Positions 12,293 through 23,061 of a DNA stretch of 64,000 nucleotides are shown here, piece by piece. Source of the stretch: Arachis hypogaea. Lineage: Eukaryota; Streptophyta; Magnoliopsida; Fabales; Fabaceae. The stretch covers positions 98,667,827-98,731,826 of the forward strand of contig NC_092041.1 in NCBI RefSeq assembly GCF_003086295.3. The letters run 5' to 3'. Within the stretch, counting starts at the first letter, position 1. Every line of letters begins with the position of its first letter. The notes beneath the pieces are model-generated. The model had not been told where the DNA came from, made no database searches, and saw only the letters and a program-made list of their open reading frames with translations. The position numbers and the translations under genes were made by a program.

Positions 12293-13337
12293 CAACACCA
12301 AACTTAAACTGTTGCTTGTCCCCAAGCAACTAGATAAATAAAATAGGATAAAAAGAAATTAAGAAGCAATAATATCTCAGAGTTTCAAGTGAAGCTCAAA
12401 TTCTAATGAGTGGGGCTAGTAGCTTTTTGCTTCCAAACAGTTTTGGCATCTCACTTTATTCTTTGAAATTCAGAATGATTGGCATCCATAGGAACTCAGA
12501 ATTCAGATAGTATTATTGATTCTCCTAGTTTAGTATGTTGATTCTTGAACACAGCTACTTTATGAGTCTTGGCTGTGGCCCTAAGCACTTTGTTTTCCAA
12601 TATTACCACCGGATACATAAATGCCACAGACACATAACTGGGTGAACCTTTTCAGATTGTGACTTAGCTTTGCTAAAGTCCCTAATTAGAGGTGTCCAGA
12701 GTTCTTAAGCACACTTTTTGCCTTGGATCACGACTTTAACCACTCAGTCTCAAGTTTTTCACTTGGACCTACATGCCACAAGCACATGGTTAGGGACAGC
12801 TTGATTTAGCCGCTTAGGCCTGATTTACTTCCTTGGGACCTCCTATCCATTGATGCTCAAAGCCTTGGATCCTTTTTACCCTTCCTTTTGGTTTAAAGGG
12901 CTATTGGCTTTTTCTACCTCTTTTGTTTTTTTTCTTTTTTTGCTGCTTTTTCTTGCTTCAAGAATCAATTTCATGATTTTTCAGATCAGCAATAATATTT
13001 CTCTTGTTCATCATTCTTTCAGGAGCCAATAATTTTAATATTCATAAAATTCAATATAAAAAATATGCACTGTTCAAACATTCATTTAGAAGACAAAAAG
13101 TATTGCCACCACATATAGATAATTAGAATTTTCCTTATTAAGAACTCGAAAAATAGTGCTTCTTTATTCGAAAAATCTACTATTTTATTCATGTTTGATG
13201 ATGATGAAAAAATAAATTATAACTTAATTGGAAATAAAATTAAAATAGATATACTAATTACTACTACTTATATATATAACTTCTAAGGTAAATTCCTATA
13301 AGAACAACTATCACAGAGTTAAGACTGAGATTAGGAC
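12293..13337 (-). other. 3' non-coding region of the Athila-type element, with hairpin and polypurine-tract motif
   Basis: No credible coding sequence. On the minus strand, just before the 3' LTR, stands an 8-bp-stem hairpin GTTGCTTG-loop-CAAGCAAC (12311-12330), then AAGTTTGGTGT (complement of 12295-12305) adjoining the LTR start. The latter occupies the polypurine-tract position. A 60-codon plus-strand open frame at 12850-13032 is Phe/Leu-rich and looks compositional. Confidence 0.7.
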
Positions 13338-14455
13338 TCAACAACCTTTATTTTGGGAAGTGGATGTTCCTCTAGTGTGTTGGGTGCTTGGTCCTTCAAG
13401 AGATAGTTTTTGACGCTTTAGTTCCTTCAAGTCACGCCTTTGCTCTTCTTGTTCCCCAAACAATTTGCAAAGCATGCTATTTTGATTATTCTGTTTTTCC
13501 TTTATTTCGTCCATAGCTTCTTGCAACTTGGTAAAAGATGCTTCAAGATGCTCCCAGTATTCAATTTGAGGGATCTTTGGGAGGAATTCCTGTGCTCTCC
13601 TCTTGATGGGGTCGTCCTGCACTTGTTGTCTTTCCATTGATATTTTGGTGATTGGTCGCTCAACTGAGATATACTCAGTTACTCCCATCTTCACCCCAGC
13701 ATCTTTACATAGCATAGAGATTAAGCTTGGATAAGCCAATTTGGCATCTTTAGAGTTCTTGTTTGCAATTATGTAAAGTTCACATGAAATCAGCTGATAA
13801 ACTTTCACTTCTCTTCCCAACATAATGCAATGGATCATCACTGCTCTTTTAATGGTGACTTCAGAGCGGTTGCTAGTGGGCAGTATAGAATGTCCAATGA
13901 AGTCCAGCTAGCCTCTAGTGACTGGTTTGATATCTTCTCTCTTGAGTTGATTTAGGACACCCTTGGTGCTGGTTGTCCACTTGGTTTCAGGGAGGCATAT
14001 GTCCTCTAGAATCTTGTCCAAGCCCTTATTTGTTCTCATCATTCTCCTATTAAAGGAGTCTGGGTCATCTTTCAGCTGAGGTAGCTTAAAGATCTCCCTG
14101 ATTTTGTCAGGGTGGATGTGAACAATCTTTCCTCTGACCAAAGTCCGATAGTCATAGAGGGTAGTTCCAAATGTTCTTTGCCTGTCTGTTTGCCACAGAT
14201 TAGCGTAGAATTCCTGAACCATGTTTCAGGATTAGCTAGGACTTTCCAGTTCCTATTTTGAATTTGCTCTTGGATCTCCGGATATTCGTCTTCTTTCAGA
14301 TCGAATTTAACTTTTGGGATCACTGACCTTAGACCCATTATTTTGTAGTAATGGTCTGAATGTTCTTTGGTTAAGAACTTCCCTTGATTCCAAAGTGGTT
14401 TTAGAATATTCTCTTTCTTGCCTCTTGGAGTGGTTTGTTTTCCTTTAGGAGCCAT
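13338..14455 (-). pseudogene. Broken ORF in the envelope position of the Athila-type element
   Basis: Three minus-strand frame segments (14455-14072, 14222-13908, 13841-13338) make one former protein of about 370 residues. It starts MAPKGKQTTPRGKK and includes EFYANLW, VRGKIVHIHPDKIREIFKLP and a C-terminal part (about 13620-13340) rich in Glu, Gln, Lys and Leu that looks coiled-coil. The EFYANL...GK.V.....I...LP pattern resembles the Pfam family called putative plant transposon protein, from memory. A frameshift near 14222 and an in-frame stop at 13908-13910 break it. It lies downstream of integrase, where Athila elements carry an envelope-like ORF, but I see no signal peptide or membrane segment. 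A hairpin and AAGTTTGGTGT motif precede the ATG. Confidence 0.7.
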
Positions 14456-15026
14456 GATCTTAGTGGGTATGGCTTAGTGATTACGGATAAACACACCAAA
14501 CTTAGATGTTTGCTTGTCCTCAAGCAAAGGAAAGGAAATGAGAGGGATAGAAAGAGAGCTAATTTTCAAATTGTGGAGGAGAGAAGAGAGGCCGAACATG
14601 GATTTAAAGGGTAGGGGGTGGGTTTTCGAAAATTTTGAAAAAGATAAGATAGAAGATATGATTTGTAAAAGATAAGTTTGATAGGAAAAAGATGTAATTT
14701 AAAATTTAAAAGTTATGAAAGATATTTGAAAAAGATAAATCTGAATTTTAAAAAGAAGATTTGAGATAAATTTGAAAAGATAATTGAGTTTTGAAAAAGA
14801 TTTGAAAGGAAGTTGGAGAGGATTTGAAAAGGATTTGTGTTTATGAATTAAGATACATTTGATATCTTTTGAAAAAGGGATTTTAGAAATTAGGATTTAA
14901 AATTTTTGGAATTGAAGGTTGGAAGATTAGAGTTTGTAACATGTCTATGCAAGAAATTATGAATTGAAACATGAAAAATGAAAAAAAAAATTGAGTTGAA
15001 AACGAATTTACCTCCTCCCCACAATC
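14456..15026 (-). other. Spacer between array and downstream ORF, with second hairpin cassette
   Basis: A/G-rich on the plus strand (GAAAAAGATAAG-type text), no coding sequence. The hairpin TTTGCTTG-TCCT-CAAGCAAA (14509-14528) and ACACCAAACTT (14493-14503) lie about 40-75 nt ahead of the downstream ORF's ATG on the minus strand. They repeat the arrangement found at the 3' LTR. Confidence 0.75.
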
Positions 15027-15327
15027 CTGGCGTTAAACGCCCAAACACTGCATGTTTTGGGCGTTTAACGCCCATTCGTAGCTTCTCCTGGGCGTTTAAC
15101 GCCCAGCTGTTGCTTCTGGTTGGCGTTAAACGCCAGGAACGCCTTTGTCACGGGGCGTTTTTCTGAACACCCAGGACGCTGTAAATCTAGCGTTAAACGC
15201 CCAGAGGATGCTTCTTTCTGGCATTTAACGCCCAGAAGATGCTTCTTTCTGGCGTTTAACGCCCAGATGGCTATCTCTACTGGTGTTGAACGCCCAGTAG
15301 ATGCTTCTTTTGGGCATTCAACGCCCA
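15027..15327. repeat. Ten-unit array of 31-bp-phased palindromes
   Basis: Centres of the CGTTTAACG core lie at 15035, 15066, 15097, 15128, about 15160 (degenerate), 15195, 15226, 15257, 15288 and 15319. Eight units keep an exact 31-bp step; the degenerate unit adds about 5 bp. The unit is roughly GATGCTTCTTTCTGGCGTTT plus AACGCCCA. It lies downstream of integrase on the minus strand. Because 31 is 3n+1, any frame through it cycles through three peptides, as the open frames 15065-15418 and 15120-15458 do. Those frames are not convincing genes. Confidence 0.95.
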
Positions 15328-15551
15328 AAACAGCTCTTACTGGCTTTTTCGCATCAGTGAGCTTCCTTTTTGCTGTTTTATCCTCTGAATCCTTCTGTAA
15401 CTCTGTGAACTCAAGCAATTGCTATTTTACCTTGAAGATAATTGACATAAACCTGTAAAAATCAATTAATTAACAATTAAGCTTCGTTAATGGCTGGGTT
15501 GCCTCCCAGCAAGAGGTTCTTTATTGTCTTTAGCTGGACTATTACTGAGCT

Positions 15552-17000
15552 TTAATCAAGTCTCAGTTTTGAGCATTCTTGCTCAAAATTGCTTTCAAGA
15601 TAATGTTTGACTCTCTGTCCATTAACAATGAATTTTTTGTTAGAATCATTATCATGAAGCTCCACGTATCCATATGGTGACACACTTGTAATCACATAGG
15701 GACCTCTCCACCGGGATTTCAATTTCCTGGGGAATAATCTGAGCCTAGAATTAAACAGCAAAACTTTCTACCCTGGCAAAAAAGACTCTGGATGACAGCT
15801 TCTTATCATGCCATCTTTTTGCTTTCTCTTTGTAAATTTTTACATTTTCGAAAGCATTGAGTCTGAATTCTTCTAGCTCATTTAGCTGGAGCAATCGTTT
15901 TTCTCCAGCTAACATGGCATCAAGGTTTAGGAATCTGGTTTTCCAGTAGGCCTTATGCTCCAGTTCCACTGGCAAGTGACAGGCTTTTCCATACACAAGC
16001 TGGTATGGAGAGGTCCCTATAGGGGTCTTGAATGCTGTTCTGTATGCCCACAGAGCATCATCCAAGCTTCTTGCCCAATCCCTTCTATGGTTAATCACAG
16101 TCCGTTCCAGGATTCTTTTAAGTTCTCTATTAGAGACTTCAGGTTGCCTATTTGTCTATGGATGATATGGAGTAGCCACCCTATGGCTAACTCCATATCG
16201 AACCAAAGCAGAGTAAAGCTGTTTATTGCAGAAATGAGTGTCCCATCACTGATTAGTACTCTAGGGATACCAAATCTGCTGAAGATGTGTTTCTGGAGGA
16301 ATTTTAGCACTGTCTTAGTATCATTAGTGGGTGTTGCAATAGCTTCCACCCATTTGGATACATAATCCACTGCCACGAGAATATAAGTGTTTGAATATGA
16401 TGGTGGGAAAGGCCCCATGAAGTCAAAACCCCATACATCAAACAACTCAATCTCCAAGATCCCTTGTTGAGGCATGGCATAACTGTGAGGCAGATTGTCA
16501 GATCTTTGGCAACTGTCACAATTAAGTACAAACACTCGGGAGTCTTTGTAGAGAGTAGGCCAGTAGAAGCCACATTGGAGGACTCTTGTGGCTGTTTGCT
16601 CACTTCCAAAATGTCCTTCATATTGTGATCCATGGCAGTGCCAGAGGATCTTCTGTGCTTCTTCTTTAGGCACACATCTACAGATTACTCCGTCTGCACA
16701 TCTCTTGAAGAGATATGGTTCATCCCAAAGATAGTACTTTGCATCCGTGATCAATTTCTTTGATTGCTGCCTATTGTACTCTTTGGGTATGAATCTCATT
16801 GCCTTGTAGTTTGTAATGTCTGCAAACCATGGCACTTCCTGGATGGCAAAGAGTTGCTCATCCAGAAATTTTTCAGAGATCTCAGTAAGAGGGAGGGACG
16901 CCCCTTCTACTGGTTCTATTCGGGACAGGTGATCTGCTACTTGGTTCTCTGTTCTTTTTCTGTCTCTTATTTCTATATCAAACTCTTGTAGAAGCAACAC
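15552..17000 (-). pseudogene. Athila-type RNase H end and integrase
   Basis: Minus-strand translation starts with the end of RNase H ([22 protein letters not shown] at about 16985-16920). The zinc-binding integrase N-terminus follows ([12 protein letters not shown] ... CDSCQRS), then the catalytic core ([32 protein letters not shown]). The frame is lost after about 16250 and resumes at 16098 ([36 protein letters not shown]). The last segment, 15761-15552, carries the C-terminal SRWRGPYVITSVSPYGYVEL region. At least two frame changes and stops separate the three pieces, so no functional integrase can be made. Confidence 0.9.
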
Positions 17001-17027
17001 CCATCTGATGAGTCTGGGTTTTGAATC

Positions 17028-19098
17028 CTATTTTGTGAGTAGATATTTAAGAACAGCATGGTCAGTGTACACAATCACTTTTGATCCTACTAAATAAGAT
17101 ATGAACTTGTCAATGGCATAAACCACTGCAAGTAACTCTTTTTCCATGGTTGTGTAGTTCTTCTGTGCGTCATTTAAAACATGACTGGCATAGTAAATGA
17201 CGTGCAGAAGCTTGTCATGCCTTTGTCCCAACACTGCACCAATGGCATGGTCACTGGCATCACACATCAGTTCAAATGGTAATGTCCAGTCTGGTGCAGA
17301 GATGACTGGTGCTGTGACCAGCTTAGCTTTCAGAGTCTCAAACATCTGCAGATACTCCTTATCAAAGATAAATGGCGTGTCAGCAGCTAGCAAATTACTC
17401 AAAGGTTTGGCAATTTTTGAAAAATCTTTTATAAACCTCCTATAGAATCCTGCATTCCCCAGAAAGCTTTTGATTGCCTTAACATTGGCAGGTGGTGGTA
17501 ATTTTTTAATTACCTCTACCTTAGCTTGATCTAAATCTATTCCCTTGTTCGAAATTTTGTGTCCAAGGACAATTCCTTCAGTTACCATAAAGTGATATTT
17601 TTCCCATTTTAAAACTAGGTTAGTCTCTTGGCACCTCTTTAGAACAAGTGCTAGATGGTCAAGATAGAAGTTGAATGAGTCTCCAAATACTAAAAAGTCA
17701 TCCATGAAGACTTCCAGAAATTTTTCCACCATATCAGAGAAAATAGAGAGCATGCACCTTTGAAAGGTTGCAGGTGCATTGCACAAACCAAATGGCATCC
17801 TTCTGTATGGAAATACTCTGGATGGACATGTGAATGCTGTTTTCTCTTGATCTTGGAGATCTACTACAATTTGATTATAACCTGAATATCCATCCAGGAA
17901 GCAGTAGTATTCATGACCTGCTAGTCTTTCTAGCATCTGTATTGAGCCTTCTGTAATCAATACACATACGCCACCCTGTAACTGTTCTTGTAGGAACCAG
18001 TTCATTTTTTTCATTATGAACAACTGTCATACCACCCTTCTTAGGGACGACTTGGACAGGGCTTACCCAGGGGCTATCAGAAATGGGATAAATAATCCCA
18101 GCCTCTAGTAATTTAGTGACCTCTTTTTGCACCACCTTCTTCATGGCTGGATTCAGCCGCCTCTGTGGTTGAACCACTGGCTTAGCGTCACCCTCCAATA
18201 GGATCTTGTGTATGCATCTGGCTGGGCTAATGCCCTTAAGATCACTGATGGACCACCCAAGAGCTGTCTTGTGTGTCTTTAGCACTTGAATTAGTGCTTC
18301 CTCTTCCTGTGGCTCTAAGGTAAAACTTATGATTACAAGAAAGGTATCACCTTTTCCCAGAAATGCATATTTCAGGGATGGTGGTAATGGCTTGAGCTCG
18401 GGTTTGGGAGGTTTCTCCTCTTCCTGAGGGATTTTCAGAAGTTCTATTATTCTCTCTGGTTCCTCCAGATCAGGCTGAGCATCTTTAAAGATATCCTCTA
18501 GCTCTGATTCGAGACTCTCAATCATATTGACCTCTTTTACCAAAGAGTCAATAATATCAATGCTCATGCAGTCATTTGGGGTGTCTGGATGCTGCATAGC
18601 TTTGACAACATTCAACTTAAACTCGTTCTTATTGACTCTCAGGGTCACTTCCCCTTTTTGGACGTCAATGAGGGTTCGTCCAGTTGCTAGGAAAGGTCTT
18701 CCTAGAATGAGAGTTGCACTCTTGTGCTCCTCCATTTCCAGCACCACAAAGTTAGTGGGAAAGGCAAATGGCCCAACCTTGACAATCATGTCTTCAATCA
18801 TGCCTGATGGGTATTTAATGGAGCCATCAGCAAGTTGGAGACATATTCAGGTTGGTTTGACTTCTTCAGTCAAACCAAGCTTTCTGATAGTGGATGCAGG
18901 TATTAGGTTAATACTTGCCCCGAGATCACATAGAGCTTGCTTGGTACAAGTACCTTCTAATGTGCATGGTATCATAAAGCTTCCGGGATCTTTAAGCTTT
19001 TCTGGTAAGCTTTTCAGAATGACTGCACTGCATTCTTCAGTAAGGTAAACTTTTTCAGTTTCTCTCCAATTCTTCTTATGACTTAAGATCTCTTTCAT
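17028..19098 (-). pseudogene. Athila-type protease, reverse transcriptase and RNase H
   Basis: On the minus strand the protease motif CDLGASIN (DLGAS, about 18927-18910) and the flap region ending ATLILGRPFLATGRTLID lead into RT. RT motifs seen are PVVQPQRRLNP, SPWVSPVQVVPKKGG, WRMCIDYRRLN, FLDGYSGYNQI, RMPFGLCNAPATFQRCM and the catalytic FMDDFLVFG (FMDD at 17697-17708). RNase H then follows (ELMCDASDHAIGAVLGQ, KNYTTMEKELLAVVYA, YTDHAVLKYLLTK). A stop (about 18846) separates protease from RT. After DYRRLNT (about 17945) a short deletion of roughly a dozen codons shifts the frame and removes the conserved segment before the FLDGYSGYNQI region. The enzyme is inactive. Confidence 0.92.
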
Positions 19099-19206
19099 GA
19101 ACTTAGCATAAGAGGGTATTTGCTCAAGTGCCTCTGCAAATGGAATCTTTATTTCAAGAGTCCTAAGATAGTCTGGAAAGTGGGAAAATTGCTTATCTTG
19201 TTCTGC

Positions 19207-19764
19207 TTAGCGGAGTTTCTGAGGATAAGGCATTTTGGCTTTGTATTTCTCAACCTTAGTTGCTGCAGGTTTATTACCTACAGATGTGGGTTGAGAAGCC
19301 TTTTTAGAGGGGTTGCTATCAGCACTTGTATGTGTCTGATCTCCTACTGGCGTTTGAATGCCAGGAGTGGAAGCTGGAGTGGCGTTAGACGCCAACTCCT
19401 TACCTGTTTCTGGCGTTTGAACGCCAGAACTGTGCTTTCTTTGTGCGTTCAATGCCAATTCCTTACCTATTTCTAGCGTTGACCTCCAGGACTGAGCATG
19501 GGTTGGGCGTTCAACGCCAGCTTTCCACCCCTTTTCTGGTGTTTGAGCGCCAGAATTATTCCTCTCTGGGCTCTGACTGTCCTCAGAGGGATTTTGGGTA
19601 GCAGTTTGTTCATTTCTTGGCTTCCTGCTGCCTTAAAGTGAGGTATTTAATATTTTCCCACTTCTTAAATGAACTGCTTGGCACTCTTCTGTTATTTGTT
19701 TTGATAATTGTTGTTCTGTTTGCTTCAACTGGAATTCCATATTCATATTAGCCATTCTTGTTTC
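19207..19764 (-). other. gag-protease spacer with second palindrome array
   Basis: In frame with gag and protease but broken by stops. Seven CGTTTGAACG-type motifs have centres near 19355, 19387, 19418, 19450, 19481, 19512 and 19544, a 31-32 bp period. Translation is low-complexity Pro/Ser/Thr text (GVQTPETGKELA, GIQTPVGDQT). The palindrome symmetry is weaker than in the other arrays because the middle base pairs are often changed (TTGA, TAGA). Confidence 0.85.
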
Positions 19765-20562
19765 TTACAATATCTCCTTGAATTTGGCTAACTGTTTTGT
19801 TAGAAAATATAATTGCTGATTGAATTCAGTAGCTTGATCTGCAGGACTGAGTTCAGCAGTTACTGTTTTAGCCTCTTCGTTGATGGAAGGTTCACTGCTT
19901 AGGTACAGATGCTGATTTCTGGCAACTGTATCAATGAGCTCTTGAGCTTCTTCAATTGTCATTCTCATGTGTATAGATCCATCAAATGAGTGGTCTAGAG
20001 AAATCTGAGCTTTTTCTGTAAGCCCATAATAAAAGATGTCTAACTGCACCCACTCTGAAAATATTTCAGAGGGGCATTTTCTTAGCATCTCTCTGTATCT
20101 CTCCCAGACATCATAAAGGGATTCATTATCTCCTTGTTTGAAGCCTTGGATACTCATCCTTAGCTGTGTCATCCGTTTTGGAGGAAAATAGTGATTCATG
20201 AATTTTTCTGATAGTTGTTTCGATGTCTTTATGCTGTCCTTAGGTTGGTTATTTAACCACCTCTTAGCATGGTCTTTTACAGCAAATGAAAATAGTAACA
20301 ATCTGTAGACATCCTGATCTACTTCCTTATCATGTACTGTGTCAGCTATTTGTAAAAACTATGCCAGAAACTCTGTAGGTTCTTCCTGTGGAAGACCGAA
20401 ATACTGACAACTTTGCTGTACCATGATAATGAGTTGAGGGTTCAACTCAAAGCTACTGACTCTGATGGAGGGTATACAGATACTACTTCCGTATGAAGCA
20501 GTAGTGGGGTTAGCATATGACCCCAGAGTCCTTCTGGACTGTTCATTTCCACTTAGGTCCAT
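19765..20562 (-). pseudogene. Athila-type gag
   Basis: One minus-strand frame from MDLSGNEQSRRT to KQLAKFKEIL, broken by a stop at 20359-20361. It is the retrotransposon capsid (retrotrans_gag family). Signs are FAVKDHAKRWLNNQPKDSI, SEKFMNHYFPPKRM, FKQGDNESLYDVWERYREMLRKCP and FYYGLTEKAQISLD. The frame is the same as that of protease and RT up to 17945, so gag-pro-RT was one long ORF in the ancestor. I choose the ATG at 20562 because no earlier in-frame gag-like text is visible. No zinc knuckle is seen. Confidence 0.88.
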
Positions 20563-21497
20563 GATGGAGTAAGGGAGATGATGTGGATTTATTTTATTTA
20601 TTTTATTGTATTATAAAAAATAATTATTTTTAAAATAATAAAATAAAATAAAATAAAAGATTTTGAAAATATTTTTTTGAAGATTTTCGAAAAAAATGAG
20701 GAGAGAGAAAATGGTTAGGATATTTTTGAAAAAGATATAATTTTTAAAAAGGATAAGATTTGAAAAATTTTGAAATTGAAATCTGAATTTTTATAGAAAA
20801 TTTCGAAAAATCTACTTAAAAATAGTTAGAAAATATATTTTTTATTTTTAAATTTTATGATGAAAGAGAAAAACACACAAAAGACACAAGACTTAAAATT
20901 TTTAGATCTAATGTTCCTTGATTTCGAAAATTTTAGAGGAAAAACACCAAGGAACACCAAACTTAAAAATTTTAAGATCAAAACACAAAGAAGACTCAAG
21001 AACACTTTGAAGACTCACAAGAACAACAAGAACATGAAGATAGAACACCAAACTTAAAATTTTTAGAAAACTAAAAATAAATTTTCGAAAACTAAGAAAA
21101 AATTAATAAGAAAACACCAAACTTAAAATTTGGCACAAGATTTAATCAAAGAAAATTATTTTTGAAAAATATTTTTAAAAGGAAAATTCAAAGGGGCAAC
21201 TATTCCCAAGAAAATAGACACATTAAAAAAAAGCATGAACTAAACGGAGAAAAACTATATTTTTTTTTTTGAAAAATTGAAGGAACACAAAAAGCATGCA
21301 ATTGACACCAAACTTAAATCAAGAAACTGGACTCAAAGAAGAACTAACAATTAATGAAGAAAAATAATATTTTTGAAAAAGAATTTTTAAAGGGATAATA
21401 AAAGATGCAATTCTAGTGACTCTAAACCAAAAAAAGACAAATTTTTCCTAATCTAAGTAACAAAACAAACCGTTAGTTGTTCAAACTCAAACAATTT
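20563..21497 (-). other. 5' leader of the Athila-type element with repeated AAGTTTGGTGT motifs
   Basis: AT-rich untranslated leader on the minus strand. The 11-mer ACACCAAACTT (plus strand) occurs four times: 20954-20964, 21045-21055, 21114-21124 and 21305-21315. The same 11-mer occurs at 14493 and at the 3' LTR junction (12295). No coding sequence; the plus-strand open frame 20857-21057 is Lys/Asn-rich noise. Confidence 0.8.
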
Positions 21498-21512
21498 CCG
21501 GCAACGGCGCCA
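21498..21512 (-). promoter_or_regulatory. Primer binding site, tRNA-Asp
   Basis: The minus strand reads TGGCGCCGTTGCCGG, complementary to the 3' end of plant tRNA-Asp(GUC), 6 bp inside the 5' LTR. tRNA-Asp priming is usual for Athila and Tat elements. Confidence 0.9.
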
Positions 21513-21518
21513 AAAAGT

Positions 21519-23061
21519 TGGTGCACGAAATCGCAATCACACTTTTGCGATCCGCACAACTAACCAGCAAGTGCACTGGATCGTCCAAGTAATACCTTAC
21601 GTGAGTAAGGGTCGAATCCCACGGAGATTGTTGGCTTGAAGCAAGCTATGGTTATCTTATTAATCTTAGTCAGGATACCAATTATAGTTATCAATTGACT
21701 TGCAAATAAACAAGAGAGCATGGATTAAATAATACTTATTATGTAGTAATGGAGAATATGTTAGAGTTTTGGAGATGCTTTGTCTTCTGAATTCCTGTAA
21801 CATAATGCTTTCTCACTTTCAAACATGCAAGGCTCCTTCCATGGCAAGCTGTATGTAGGGCATCACCGTTGTCAATGGCTACTTCCCATCCTCTCAGTGA
21901 AAATGGTTCAAATGCTTTGTCACAGCACAGCTAATCATCTGTCGGTTCTCGATCATGTCAGAATAGGATCCATTGATCCTTTTGTGTCTGTCACTACGCC
22001 CAACGCTCGCGAGTTTGAAGCTCGTCACAGTCATCCAATCCCTAAATCCTACTCAGAATACCACAGACAAGGTTTAGACCTTTCGAATTCTCATGGATGC
22101 TGCCAATGGATTCTAGCTTATACCACGAAGATTCTGATTAAGAAATCTAAGAGATATTCATTCAATCTAATGTAGAACGGAGGTGGTTGTCAGGCACATG
22201 TTCATGGATTGAGAATGGTGATGAGTGTCACGGATAATCACCTTCTTCATATTAAAGCATGAATGACATCTTAGATAGGAACAAGCGTGTTTGAATGGAA
22301 AACAGAAATAATTGCATTAATTCATCGAGACGCTGCAGAGCTCCTCACCCCCAACAATGGTGTTTAGAGACTCATGCCATCAAAAAGTACAGAGTTCAGA
22401 TCTAAAAATGTCATGAGATACAAAATAAGTCTCTAAAAGTTGTTTAAATACTAAGCTGGTAACCTAGGTTTACAGAAAATGAATAAACTAAGATGGATGA
22501 TGTAGAAATCCACTTCTAGAGCCCACTTGGTGTGTGCTGGGGCTGAGACTTGAGCTTCTCACGTGCCTGGGCTGTTTCTGGAGTTAAACGCTAGGTTGTA
22601 ACCTATTTCTGGCGTTTAACTCCAACTTGCAACCTGTTTCTGGCGCTGAACGCCAGAATGCAACATAGAACTGGCGTTAAATGCCAGTTTATGTCATTTA
22701 TCTTCGCGCAAAGTATGGACTATTATATATTGTTGGAAAGTTCTGGATGTCTAATTTCTAACCCAATTGAGAGCGCGCCAATTGGACTCCTGTAACTCCA
22801 AAAATTATATTCTGAGTGCAGGGAGGTCAGAATCCAACAGCATCAGCAGTCCTTTTTCAGCCTAAATCAGATTTTTGCTCAGCTCCCTCAATTTCAGTCA
22901 GAAAATACCTGAAATCACAGAAAAACACACAAACTCATAGTAAAGTCTAGAAATATGGATTTTGCCTAAAAACTAATAAAAATATACTAAAAACTAACTA
23001 GAACACACTAAAATCTACATGAAATTACCCCCCCAAAAGCGTATAAAATATCCGCTCATCA
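21519..23061 (-). repeat. 5' LTR of the Athila-type element
   Basis: 1543 bp, partner of 10751-12292. It keeps the four palindromes with exact 31-bp spacing (22578, 22609, 22640, 22671). Over the 116-codon antisense frame, the two LTR copies differ by about 10 amino-acid-changing and 7 silent substitutions counted by eye, so there is no strong sign of protein-level constraint. Confidence 0.93.

Larger units (their letters stand above)
10751..23061 (-). mobile_element. Complete, dead Athila-type Ty3-gypsy retrotransposon
   Basis: A 12,311-bp element on the minus strand with LTRs 10751-12292 (3') and 21519-23061 (5'). LTRs begin TGATGAGCGG and end GTGCACCA on the minus strand. Flanks GCATA (10746-10750) and GCCTA (23062-23066) form a target duplication with one mismatch, and removing the element restores copia RT continuity. 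Gene order on the minus strand is gag, protease, RT, RNase H, integrase, then a downstream ORF in the envelope position. The primer site matches tRNA-Asp. The [10 protein letters not shown] phrase and FMDD active site are typical of the Athila lineage. LTRs differ by about 4 % over the roughly 800 bp compared by eye. Size and LTR length resemble the peanut element FIDEL from memory, but this was not checked. Confidence 0.93.

Noticed and set aside
15027..15327. CRISPR-like array because of regular palindromic repeats and spacers
   Set aside because: Plant nuclear retroelement context, 31-bp total unit, related linkers and no cas genes.
15065..15458. Repeat-peptide frames (GVKRP, ALNA, GRLTP)
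   Set aside because: Produced by the 31-bp array read in three frames; no independent coding signal.
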